Notes: generated from the sequence alone by a model not told the origin. DNA of 10,016 nucleotides from Candidatus Gottesmanbacteria bacterium (GCA_016218275.1 JACREK010000014.1:1-10016); one strand, 5' to 3'. Shown: positions 1-5,887, counted from the stretch's first letter. Program-made: numbers and translations.

Positions 1-77
1 AAAAATATATTAGAGGATAGGGGATATTAGGGGACAAGTTCCAAATAGCTATGGATTTGATAATTAAAACGAGTAAA

Positions 78-94
78 ACGAGGTTGGACCTCGT
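78..94 (-). terminator. Possible intrinsic terminator (short perfect hairpin)
   Basis: Read on the minus strand, a perfect 7-bp stem (ACGAGGT / ACCTCGT) with a 3-nt loop is followed by TTTACTCGTTTT, a weak T-rich tract. It could end transcripts coming from the toxin-antitoxin genes at 400-973, though it lies about 300 nt past their last stop. On the plus strand no T-run follows. It may equally be just a palindromic repeat. Confidence 0.35.
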
Positions 95-238
95 GGATTT
101 AATCTACCTTCGGTCCACTTCCGCAAGCTATAGTCCTGAGTTTATCAAAGGAGCTTTTCATTGTTTAGGAATCATTAAAAAATTTTTGGGGACGGTCCTG
201 AGATATGCTTTTAGGATAATCCAAAAATGAAATACTTT

Positions 239-341
239 GATCCTTCGACTGCGCTCAGGACAGGTTTATTACCTCTCCAGAGGCGGGAAGGCACGCCGCC
301 CTCCGTCGTTTCCACCGACGCTAAAGCTTTGGTGGATAAAG
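239..341. repeat. Cluster of small palindromic repeats in a gene-free stretch
   Basis: Positions 1-399 contain no gene I can support. The segment from 239 carries a TCCTTCGACTGCGCTCAGG motif, which resembles the halves of the palindrome at 9092-9136. At 304-320 there is a stem CGTCG/CGACG, and an overlapping alternative stem TCCACC (311-316) / GGTGGA (331-336). These look like dispersed REP-like elements collected in a spacer. No function is visible. Confidence 0.45.
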
Positions 342-399
342 AAGCTGTGAGCAGGGCAAGGAGGAAATAGAAATTGTGGAGGGTGGAAAATATAAAAAG

Positions 400-765
400 T
401 CATAACTGGAGTTTAATTGCTTTTCCGATACACGTATCAGGGTCTTTATCATGAATATACTGGCAAATGAGTTCATCTATCTGTTGGTTAGTTAAATAAG
501 ATGGAATAATAAAAACAGCAGAATATCTTTTCTTTATTTGTTTTCGAAATCCATCATCTTGTGTAATTACATATCTTTTTTCTCTTACTGCTAAATTATA
601 GATAGTTTCATCTTCAGTTTCTCTAGATAAATGATAGTCTAGTCGTACATGTTTAAGATTTGTTTTTTTGTTGAGTTTTTTAAATACCGATGGAGTAGCA
701 AATGCTGTGTCAAGGAGGAATCGAAATTTTCTAATTTTAGTAGCTTTCGGTTTTTTCTTATCTAT
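400..765 (-). CDS. DUF5615 / VapC45-like PIN-domain toxin without a canonical start codon
   Basis: An open frame of 121 codons lies directly downstream of the DUF433 antitoxin gene and ends in TGA. Numbering from the ATA codon, the product has a PIN-like layout: a first strand with an acidic residue (FLLD, residues 16-19), then HVRLDYHLSRETEDETIYNLA (split here as HVRLDYHLSR, 39-48, and ETEDETIYNLA, 49-59), then VITQDDGF (66-73). These fit the acidic metal-binding residues of PIN-like ribonucleases, and the family commonly pairs with DUF433 antitoxins. A TGA lies three codons upstream of the ATA, and no ATG, GTG or TTG occurs before the conserved first strand. The ATA at 763-765 overlaps the end of the antitoxin gene, where an ATG would be expected. 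Either the start is AUA by translational coupling, or the toxin has lost its start and is a recent pseudogene. The rest of the frame is intact. RNase activity is inferred from family. Confidence 0.7.
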   Translation of the reverse strand: MDKKKPKATKIRKFRFLLDTAFATPSVFKKLNKKTNLKHVRLDYHLSRETEDETIYNLAVREKRYVITQDDGFRKQIKKRYSAVFIIPSYLTNQQIDELICQYIHDKDPDTCIGKAIKLQL

Positions 766-973
766 GGTAGTTCAGTTTTGATTTGTAGTAAGAAAAGATC
801 GATAAAAGATCCTGTTTCCTTAAATTAGATAGATCGGGTAACTCTTTCTTAATTTCAATCAATTTATATCCTTGAATAACAAGAGCAACAACTCTAGCTA
901 CAGGAATTCGTGTTCCCTTTATTACTGGTTGTCCACCGAGAATTTTTTTATTTTGTTCAATAATCTTAGGCAT
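758..973 (-). CDS. DUF433 family antitoxin (VapB45-like)
   Basis: The 71-residue protein carries the DUF433 signature near its N-terminus, ILGGQPVIKGTRIPV (residues 11-25), followed by a predicted helical part (VVALVIQGYKLIEIKKELPDL) typical of the helix-turn-helix-like fold of this family. Such proteins neutralise a PIN-like ribonuclease encoded next door and usually bind their own promoter; the partner here is the frame at 400-765, which overlaps the end of this gene by 8 nt in the +1 frame. The ATG at 973 is chosen because the signature sits at the usual distance from it and because a good promoter (TTGACA, 17 nt, TAATCT) lies immediately upstream. No Shine-Dalgarno sequence is visible and the predicted transcript start is only a few bases before the ATG. 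The C-terminus is somewhat longer and more basic than the DUF433 core. Confidence 0.85.
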   Translation of the reverse strand: MPKIIEQNKKILGGQPVIKGTRIPVARVVALVIQGYKLIEIKKELPDLSNLRKQDLLSIFSYYKSKLNYHR

Positions 974-984
974 AATATATTTAT

Positions 985-1013
985 AGATTAATTCGTGTAA
1001 AATGGGATGTCAA
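985..1013 (-). promoter_or_regulatory. Promoter of the antitoxin-toxin operon
   Basis: On the minus strand, a perfect -35 TTGACA (1008-1013) and a weaker -10 TAATCT (985-990) are separated by 17 nt. The -10 ends 11 nt before the antitoxin ATG, which predicts a leader of about 4 nt. A second A/T-rich hexamer, TATAAA, overlaps it and could serve instead. Confidence 0.5.
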
Positions 1014-1103
1014 TAGTTATCTTATCATAATATGTCTGATATTTCCATAGAGTTAGTGGATTTAGGGACAGCCATGAGATAGTCTATCCTGAAACTCCAA
1101 AAA

Positions 1104-1112
1104 TGATACAAT
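1104..1112 (+). promoter_or_regulatory. Extended -10 element before a small ORF
   Basis: TGATACAAT is an extended -10 (TGn + TACAAT at 1107-1112) ending 10 nt before the ATG at 1123. No convincing -35 is seen. If active, the mRNA for the small ORF would be nearly leaderless. Confidence 0.3.
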
Positions 1113-1122
1113 AATACCTGTT

Positions 1123-1245
1123 ATGGGAAAAGAGCAGTATATTTCCGTTGAACATAAGTCTGGTACTAAAGAGTTTTTACTAAAATGGGGTACGAGGATT
1201 GGTTTGGTAGCACTAGGTTTCATGGCTCTCTCCTGGCTTTTGTAA
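1123..1245 (+). CDS. Possible 40-residue single-pass membrane peptide
   Basis: A short open frame starts at ATG 1123 and ends in TAA. Its product begins with a polar stretch (MGKEQYISVEHKSGTKEF) and ends in a hydrophobic segment (residues 26-40, IGLVALGFMALSWLL), with K21 and R25 just before it, as expected for a tail-anchored helix with a positive cytoplasmic side. An extended -10 sits 10 nt upstream; there is no Shine-Dalgarno site. I do not recognise a family. The shape (polar head, one terminal membrane helix, a matching promoter) is better than random, but at 40 codons this could be chance. The rest of the 974-1292 interval shows no other gene. Confidence 0.35.
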   Translation: MGKEQYISVEHKSGTKEFLLKWGTRIGLVALGFMALSWLL

Positions 1246-1292
1246 TCATAAAATCTACTCTTTCCGGCAGAATTAAGCTATCCTATAGTGTC

Positions 1293-1321
1293 TTGACAGG
1301 CAGAGGAAGGTATGTTATAGT
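1293..1321 (+). promoter_or_regulatory. Strong promoter of the DEAD-box helicase gene
   Basis: The -35 TTGACA (1293-1298) is perfect, the spacer is exactly 17 nt, and the -10 is TATAGT (1316-1321) with an extended TGT in front of it. Transcription should start near 1328, leaving a leader of about 150 nt before the ATG at 1481. It is the best promoter in the window. Confidence 0.75.
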
Positions 1322-1328
1322 AGTTCTA

Positions 1329-1464
1329 ACAGATTTAAAATAATAAATCTGTTTAAATTTGATTTAGTTTTAAACAAGTTAAGATAAAGATACCCTACTT
1401 TTTCCACTTTGTATCTTTCTTCAATTTAAAGCAACTTCACGATTTAGGCAGATTTATTATTTTA
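1329..1464 (+). promoter_or_regulatory. Structured 5' leader with competing pairings
   Basis: Three local stems are visible. The first is ACAGATTTA (1329-1337) with TAAATCTGT (1344-1352), 9 bp. The second is GTTTAAA (1351-1357) with TTTAAAC (1369-1375). The third is AAAGATAC (1386-1393) with GTATCTTT (1411-1418), 8 bp. In addition, TAAAATAATAAATCTG (1336-1351) is a perfect 16-nt complement of CAGATTTATTATTTTA (1449-1464), which lies 16 nt before the start codon. The long pairing excludes the first hairpin. Such a layout could control translation of the helicase, perhaps in response to temperature. Regulation is inferred; the complementarity is seen directly. Confidence 0.5.
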
Positions 1465-1480
1465 AGTATATAAAATCCAT

Positions 1481-2677
1481 ATGTATCATAATTCATTTAC
1501 CAGACGGCCATTTCCCAGAAGGAGATTTCACCAGGGTAATGGCAGAAGTAATCAGAACGGAAGAAACAGAATCAGACAACACATTCATTCTTCCAAATAT
1601 ATCAATAAGGGTTCTACCCCCGTAGAAAATATTATCACCGTGAAGAACAGTTTTGACGATTTCCAAATTGATCCAAGAATTAAACAAAATATCTACCTGC
1701 ACGGATACCGTATTCCTACCCCAATTCAAGATCAGGCAATTGGGCAGATACTAGCCGGGCGCGATCTTATCGGAATAGCCAACACGGGAACGGGTAAAAC
1801 TGCCGCTTTTCTTATCCCTCTTATCAATAAGATTATCCAAAACAGGGGAGAACGGGTTCTTATCGTCATTCCCACCCGGGAGCTTGCTGTCCAGATAAAT
1901 GATGAGCTGAAATTCTTTTCAAAGTCTTTGCATATTTATTCCGTTTTGGTCATAGGAGGAGTAAGTCTCAACCGCCAAGTTTACGAATTGAGAGGAAACC
2001 CGCAAATAATCATAAGCACGCCGGGCAGATTGAAGGACTTGGTTAACCGGAGACTTATCAACTTAAACATTTTTAATAATATCGTCCTTGACGAGGTTGA
2101 CAGGATGGTGGATATAGGCTTTATCAACGACATAAAATTTATTATTTCGAAGTTGCCAAAAGCGCGGCAGTCGCTTTTTTTCTCCGCCACTATTCCTCCT
2201 GAGGTAAATAGCATAATCGGGTCATTTCTGAAAAATCCGGTGACCGTATCCGTGAAAGTTAAAGAAACTGCCTCCGGAATTGATCAGGATGTCATCCATA
2301 TCAAGGATAAGAAAGAAAAGTTTGAAAAACTCCAATCCATGCTACGGCAGGAAGAATTTAAAAAAGTATTGATTTTTGGCCGGACAAAATGGGGTGTAGA
2401 AAGACTATCAAAAGATTTAATGCAGAATGGTTTCTCGGTTGCCTCAATTCACGGGAACAAGTCCCAAAATCAACGATTACGGGCGCTTTCCCTATTTCGC
2501 CAAAACCAATTACAGGTATTGGTCGCAACAGATGTGGTGGCCAGAGGGATGGACATCGATGATGTCTCCCATGTCATAAACTTTGACGAACCTTCGACCT
2601 ACACCGATTATATCCACCGAATCGGCAGGACAGGAAGGGCAGATAAACGGGGGAAAGCCCTAACGTTTGTCGGATAA
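1481..2677 (+). CDS. DEAD-box ATP-dependent RNA helicase
   Basis: All helicase motifs appear in order in the 398 residues: Q motif (PTPIQ, 79-83), motif I (TGTGKT, 102-107), Ia (PTRELA, 131-136), Ib (TPGR, 180-183), motif II as DEVD (204-207), motif III SAT (235-237), motif V (ATDVVARGMDI, 349-359) and motif VI (HRIGRTGR, 379-386). The protein is therefore an ATP-driven RNA-unwinding enzyme, likely working on structured RNA or ribosome assembly. The first 45 residues are rich in Arg, Asn and His (RRPFPRRRF) and probably form a flexible RNA-binding tail. The chain stops 12 residues after motif VI, so there is no C-terminal RNA-recognition extension of the DbpA/CsdA kind. No Shine-Dalgarno site precedes the ATG; a long structured leader does. 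The gene runs convergent to hflX, with stops 16 nt apart. Confidence 0.93.
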   Translation: MYHNSFTRRPFPRRRFHQGNGRSNQNGRNRIRQHIHSSKYINKGSTPVENIITVKNSFDDFQIDPRIKQNIYLHGYRIPTPIQDQAIGQILAGRDLIGIANTGTGKTAAFLIPLINKIIQNRGERVLIVIPTRELAVQINDELKFFSKSLHIYSVLVIGGVSLNRQVYELRGNPQIIISTPGRLKDLVNRRLINLNIFNNIVLDEVDRMVDIGFINDIKFIISKLPKARQSLFFSATIPPEVNSIIGSFLKNPVTVSVKVKETASGIDQDVIHIKDKKEKFEKLQSMLRQEEFKKVLIFGRTKWGVERLSKDLMQNGFSVASIHGNKSQNQRLRALSLFRQNQLQVLVATDVVARGMDIDDVSHVINFDEPSTYTDYIHRIGRTGRADKRGKALTFVG

Positions 2678-2693
2678 AAGGTGAAAGATCAAA

Positions 2694-3806
2694 TTAGGTA
2701 ATGAATTCACCGATTGCCTCAAGAAGGTTATCGATTCCCTCACCAAATTTTGCCGATACAAAAAGCGGATTAAAATCGGCATATCTTTTCATCAAATCTG
2801 TCCGATCCAGCACTTTGGCTTTATCTATTTTATTAAATATATATAGAACTCTTTTCCTCTCTGGGCAAAGTTCACGCAAAATTTCCTCAACGACCCGTAT
2901 TTTGTCGGCAAATTCAGGATCAGAAATATCGACAACCACCAATAGAAGATCTGCGTTTACCGATTCCAAAAGAGTCGATTTGAAAGCGTCAATAAGACTG
3001 GGGGGAAGATTTTTGATAAATCCGATGGTGTCTGAAACAATAATATCAATCTTTTTCTTTGGAATATAAAGCTTTCCCACGCTGCTGTCTAAAGTGGCAA
3101 AGAGTACATCCGCCACCAGGTTAGTTTTATTGGTCAGTCGGTTGAAAAACATCGTTTTCCCCGCATTGGTATATCCGACAATGGCCGCGGAAAGAAAACC
3201 GATACTTTTCCTTTTTTCAATCTGTCTTATTCTCTCGCTGGTTAACTTTTCCAGTTGGGCAAGTTTTTGCCGAATTTCATCTCTGAAGCGGCGTTTCATC
3301 AGTTCCGTATTCGTTTCTCCGATTCCGACTGTGCCTATGCCTCCACCCTGCCTGGAAAGTATATATCCCATACCGTAAGCTCTGGGACCAATATGGCGAA
3401 GATGGGCAAGTTCTATTTGGAGATTGGCTTCTTTTGTATGGGCATGCAAAAGAAAAATGTGAAGGATAAGGTCTACCCGGTCCCAGACTTTGATTTTCGG
3501 ATTTGAGCGAAAGAATATTTTCTCAAGTGTATAGAGTTGCCCTGATTTCACGATATCATTAATAACGACAATATCGATTTTTTCTTTGGCTACCACGTCT
3601 GCTACTTCCTGCGCCTTGCCTGACCCGATAAAAGTTGCTCTGTGCGGATAGTCCGCTTTTTGGATGGTGGCCGCAAATACCTCTCCACCATACGTTTTTA
3701 CCAATGATTCCAGTTCTTCCATATCATGAAGAGTTGTTTCGTAGTTCTCTCCTTTGGGGACCAATCCTACCAACATGAATCGCTTTTGTTGTGTAAATTC
3801 CTGCAT
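2694..3806 (-). CDS. hflX: Ribosome-associated GTPase HflX
   Basis: The 370-residue product has the HflX N-terminal domain (residues 10-145), a glycine-rich linker (RQGGGIGTVGIGET, 152-165), a charged coiled region (170-200) and a TRAFAC-class G domain: G1 GYTNAGKT (211-218), G2 FATLD (236-240), G3 DTIGF (259-263), G4 NKID (325-328) and G5 SAK (351-353). HflX binds the 50S subunit and splits stalled or hibernating ribosomes in a GTP-dependent way. The chain ends soon after G5, so the C-terminal domain of longer homologues such as E. coli HflX is missing. The linker reads GTVGIGET where the family usually has GTRGPGET, an unusual change. The gene starts divergent from ywbE; a weak AGGT lies about 12 nt before the ATG. 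Confidence 0.93.
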   Translation of the reverse strand: MQEFTQQKRFMLVGLVPKGENYETTLHDMEELESLVKTYGGEVFAATIQKADYPHRATFIGSGKAQEVADVVAKEKIDIVVINDIVKSGQLYTLEKIFFRSNPKIKVWDRVDLILHIFLLHAHTKEANLQIELAHLRHIGPRAYGMGYILSRQGGGIGTVGIGETNTELMKRRFRDEIRQKLAQLEKLTSERIRQIEKRKSIGFLSAAIVGYTNAGKTMFFNRLTNKTNLVADVLFATLDSSVGKLYIPKKKIDIIVSDTIGFIKNLPPSLIDAFKSTLLESVNADLLLVVVDISDPEFADKIRVVEEILRELCPERKRVLYIFNKIDKAKVLDRTDLMKRYADFNPLFVSAKFGEGIDNLLEAIGEFIT

Positions 3807-3841
3807 AAATATCTTTACCTAATGGATTTAATCTTGGTAAT

Positions 3842-3849
3842 AGTATACT
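3842..3849. promoter_or_regulatory. Shared -10 of divergent hflX and ywbE promoters
   Basis: The palindrome AGTATACT gives TATACT on both strands: 3844-3849 for ywbE (14 nt before its ATG) and 3842-3847 for hflX (35 nt before its ATG). Neither side has a convincing -35. A single box could serve both genes. Confidence 0.4.
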
Positions 3850-3863
3850 CTTTAAATAATTAT

Positions 3864-4058
3864 ATGAAAGGACAAAACAGAGATGATGTTAAAAAGGGTT
3901 TAATGGTTGATATTCTTTTGAAAGAAGATCAAGGAAGCGGGAAGCTCACCCGCGGAATTGTATTGGATATTCTAACCAATTCTCCCTTCCATCCCCATGG
4001 CATCAAGGTTCGCTTGGAAAGCGGGAAAGTTGGTCGGGTGAAAAATATAATAGAATAA
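3864..4058 (+). CDS. ywbE: YwbE family protein
   Basis: The 64-residue product matches the small YwbE family closely in length and pattern: an N-terminal RDDVKKGLMVDILLKEDQ, a central GKLTRGIVLDILTNSP and a C-terminal HPHGIKVRLESGKVGRV. The function of the family is unknown; the fold is expected to be a compact beta-rich domain, and the high share of Lys and Arg would suit nucleic-acid binding, which is inference only. The ATG at 3864 is preferred over upstream in-frame ATGs because homologues begin near this point and because upstream codons run through the hflX promoter region and into hflX. The TATACT at 3844-3849 predicts a very short leader, and no Shine-Dalgarno site is seen. Confidence 0.88.
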   Translation: MKGQNRDDVKKGLMVDILLKEDQGSGKLTRGIVLDILTNSPFHPHGIKVRLESGKVGRVKNIIE

Positions 4059-4078
4059 TAGAAGAGTTTTATATTTCC

Positions 4079-4107
4079 TTGCTATTTGACTACTTATAGC
4101 CTATACT
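4079..4107 (+). promoter_or_regulatory. Promoter of the zinc-ribbon gene pair, leaderless
   Basis: TTGCTA (4079-4084), a 17-nt spacer and TATACT (4102-4107). The -10 ends 8 nt before the ATG at 4116, so transcription should begin at or next to the start codon. Confidence 0.5.
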
Positions 4108-4115
4108 AACCGCAT

Positions 4116-4580
4116 ATGGGTGACTTTAATAGAAATTATGGATCCGGCGGAAGAAGAGGCGGCGGCGGATTTGGTCGCGGAAGAGACTCAGGGAGACGGG
4201 AAATGCACAGAGCAACATGTGGGGAGTGTGGTAAAGATTGCGAAGTTCCGTTTCGGCCAAGCGGTGACAGGCCGGTATACTGCAGTAACTGTTTTGAAAA
4301 AAGAAGAAACGAAGACGGTAGAAGACCAAATTTTGAGGAAAGGCGATCATTTTCGCCGGATCGCGGGAGAAATGCACAAGGCAGAGACAGCGGACAATTG
4401 ATGGATCAGTTAAAAAGTCTGCATGTCAAATTGGACAAAATTCTAAGAATTCTGGAACCCAAGGCTGAAACGTCTATAGTTCCAAAGAAAGAAATAACCG
4501 CTATTGTTTTTGAACCCAAAGCTCCAAAAGCAAAAGCTCCCAAGAAAAAAGCAAAAGGAGAAAAAGTTGGAGAGGTGTGA
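4116..4580 (+). CDS. RGG-tailed CxxC-x17-CxxC zinc-binding protein
   Basis: The 154-residue protein has four parts. Residues 1-28 are a Gly/Arg-rich RGG-like tail (GGRRGGGGFGRGR). Residues 32-62 form a zinc-binding domain with C35, C38, C56 and C59, exactly 17 residues between the pairs, inside the pattern ATCGECGKDCEVPFRPSGDR then PVYCSNCF. Residues 94-113 (LMDQLKSLHVKLDKILRIL) form a short amphipathic helix that could dimerise. The tail from 124 on is rich in Lys, Ala and Pro. The CxxC-x17-CxxC domain is a recognised but uncharacterised family that is common in CPR genomes. The RGG and lysine tails suggest binding to RNA or DNA, which is inference. The gene is followed after 6 nt by another zinc-ribbon gene and seems to be transcribed leaderless. 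Confidence 0.85.
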   Translation: MGDFNRNYGSGGRRGGGGFGRGRDSGRREMHRATCGECGKDCEVPFRPSGDRPVYCSNCFEKRRNEDGRRPNFEERRSFSPDRGRNAQGRDSGQLMDQLKSLHVKLDKILRILEPKAETSIVPKKEITAIVFEPKAPKAKAPKKKAKGEKVGEV

Positions 4581-4586
4581 TAAAGT

Positions 4587-5123
4587 ATGACAGACGATAC
4601 CACAACCTGTCCCAAATGCAACTCGCCTCTTGCGGAGATCACAGAAACCGCCAGTGGTAGAAAACTTCAACGGTGCTCAAAAGGCGCTTGGAACAAAGAG
4701 ACGAGAGAGAACGAGGGATGTAATTATATAAAATGGCTGCCGGTAGAGCCTAAAACACTCGATGAGAAGTGCCCCAAGTGCGGATTGCCGCTTGTGTTGC
4801 AAGTTACCCGATTCGGGAAAAAAATGAAGAAATGTTCCGCAGGCGGCTGGGACAGGATAGAAAGAAAGCCAACAGGCTGTGACTATATAGAATGGATCAA
4901 CGGCACAACACAAATCCTGCCGGACAAGTGTCCTGATTGCGGAAAACCTTTAGTCTTATTTACTACAGCTGCCGGAAAGAGAATGATCAAATGTTCAACA
5001 TCAGGATGGGATAAAGCAGAACGAAAAGCGACAGGCTGTCCCTACATCCAATGGCTCAAACCTGGCGAAGGGGTAAATAGTACCGGCGAAGAGTTTCTGC
5101 CCCCTGAAGATAATGGAAGATAA
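4587..5123 (+). CDS. Stand-alone protein of three topoisomerase-type zinc ribbons
   Basis: The 178-residue product is three tandem repeats of about 53 residues. Each holds four cysteines: C8, C11, C30, C45; C62, C65, C83, C98; C115, C118, C136, C151. Each repeat follows the plan CPxCxxPL, a strand ending in a basic K(M/L)(I/K/Q)(K/R)CS, an aromatic GAWNKE or GWDxxER segment, GC(N/D/P)YI and (K/E/Q)W. This is the zinc-ribbon type found at the C-terminus of bacterial DNA topoisomerase I, where it binds single-stranded DNA. Here no catalytic topoisomerase domain is attached, and the flanking genes show none. The upstream stop is 6 nt away and a GGAGAGGTG lies about 11 nt before the ATG, so it is co-transcribed with the CxxC protein. 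A single-strand nucleic-acid binding role is inferred. The C-terminal 20 residues are acidic. Confidence 0.85.
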   Translation: MTDDTTTCPKCNSPLAEITETASGRKLQRCSKGAWNKETRENEGCNYIKWLPVEPKTLDEKCPKCGLPLVLQVTRFGKKMKKCSAGGWDRIERKPTGCDYIEWINGTTQILPDKCPDCGKPLVLFTTAAGKRMIKCSTSGWDKAERKATGCPYIQWLKPGEGVNSTGEEFLPPEDNGR

Positions 5124-5133
5124 AATTGTTTTG

Positions 5134-5204
5134 AGCGGGATACGAGAATCGAACTCGCACCTCATCCTTGGGAAGGACGCGTACTGCCACTGTACTAATC
5201 CCGC
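5134..5204 (-). tRNA. tRNA-Gly (anticodon CCC)
   Basis: The minus strand folds as a full cloverleaf of 71 nt. The acceptor stem is GCGGGAT with ATCCCGC, the anticodon stem is CGTCC with GGATG, and the loop TTCCCAA gives anticodon CCC, reading GGG. The T arm is GCGAG, loop TTCGATT, CTCGT. The discriminator base is U, as usual for glycine tRNAs. The 3' CCA is not encoded (CAA follows), so it must be added by a nucleotidyltransferase. Its 3' end lies 10 nt from the end of the convergent zinc-ribbon gene. Confidence 0.95.
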
Positions 5205-5214
5205 AGTTTACTTC

Positions 5215-5243
5215 AGTATAACAAAAGCGTATTTTTACCGCAA
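5215..5243 (-). promoter_or_regulatory. Promoter of tRNA-Gly
   Basis: On the minus strand TTGCGG (5238-5243), 17 nt, TATACT (5215-5220). The -10 ends 10 nt before the mature tRNA 5' end. Confidence 0.6.
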
Positions 5244-5256
5244 AGTCACAACAAAC

Positions 5257-5274
5257 ACTCTCAAATCCGAGAGT
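5257..5274 (-). terminator. Possible terminator after the LysM gene
   Basis: A 6-bp stem ACTCTC / GAGAGT with a 6-nt loop lies 25 nt past the LysM stop, followed on the minus strand by GTTTGTTGT, a partial T tract. It also separates the LysM gene from the tRNA-Gly promoter. Confidence 0.4.
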
Positions 5275-5299
5275 CAGTAAATAACGTTTATTTATTTTC

Positions 5300-5848
5300 T
5301 TATCTGGGCAATGTCAGCACATTGCCGGGATGAATAAGGTTTGGGTTCGCAAGATTATTGGCATTGGCGATTTTAACCCAAGCATAACCGTCACCTAATT
5401 CACGCACGGCAATATTCCACAGATTGTCTCCGGCAACTACAGTATAAGTTTTTGGCGGTTCTGTGGACACGGCTGATATCTCACCTTTTGCCGGTTTGAT
5501 AGTTTCTGCTTTGGGTACATTTAGCACTTGTCCTACATAAATAAGATCGGGATTGGATAGATTATTTTCTTTGGCCAATGTTACCCAGTTGTAACCGGAT
5601 TGATAATATTTTTCCGCAATTGTCCAGAGGTCTTCATTTTCGGCAACCGTATGAGTAGTGGGAAGGGAAGTACTTACTTCCACTTTCTTGTCTTCTCCGG
5701 CGCCTCCTTTTAGAAATGATGGACCGATTTTATTTTTGGATAGATAGTTATAAACCAGAAGTCCGCCTACTATAACAACCAAAAATCCAAGAGTTATGGA
5801 AATGTATGATTCTGGTAGACTCAATTGTTTGAGGTATTTTTTGAACAT
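5300..5848 (-). CDS. Membrane-anchored protein with two LysM domains
   Basis: From the ATG at 5848 the product is 182 residues: a short basic N-terminus (MFKKYLKQ), one membrane helix (about 15-36, ISITLGFLVVIVGGLLVYNY), a polar linker, and two LysM domains at about 66-112 (HTVAENEDLWTIAEKYY to VGQVLNVP) and 135-181 (YTVVAGDNLWNIAVREL to PGNVLTLP). LysM binds N-acetylglucosamine chains, so the protein should be tethered in the membrane with its domains on peptidoglycan. The frame stays open upstream to 6025, but that would run through tRNA-Asp, so the ATG just before the membrane helix is chosen. A very strong AAAGGAGGA lies upstream, yet 15 nt separate it from the ATG, an unusually long gap. 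The gene lies 127 nt after tRNA-Asp on the same strand and is probably transcribed with it. No hydrolase domain is present. Confidence 0.88.
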   Translation of the reverse strand: MFKKYLKQLSLPESYISITLGFLVVIVGGLLVYNYLSKNKIGPSFLKGGAGEDKKVEVSTSLPTTHTVAENEDLWTIAEKYYQSGYNWVTLAKENNLSNPDLIYVGQVLNVPKAETIKPAKGEISAVSTEPPKTYTVVAGDNLWNIAVRELGDGYAWVKIANANNLANPNLIHPGNVLTLPR

Positions 5849-5887
5849 AAAGAATAAATAAATTCCTCCTTTCTGGGCAGAAGTTAG

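Noticed and set aside
51..230. 59-codon plus-strand ORF starting ATGGATTTGATAATT
   Set aside because: It has no ribosome site, spans a perfect hairpin and shows no recognisable motif; it looks like a chance frame in a repeat-rich spacer.
239..400. Remnant of an insertion sequence
   Set aside because: There is no transposase fragment or paired terminal repeat with target duplication; only short REP-like palindromes are visible.
3726..3863. Upstream extension of ywbE
   Set aside because: It overlaps the hflX start and the divergent promoter, and YwbE proteins begin near the ATG at 3864.
4120..4401. 93-codon frame overlapping the CxxC protein gene
   Set aside because: It is the alternative frame of the RGG/zinc-ribbon gene; the frame at 4116 has the cysteine pattern and the promoter.
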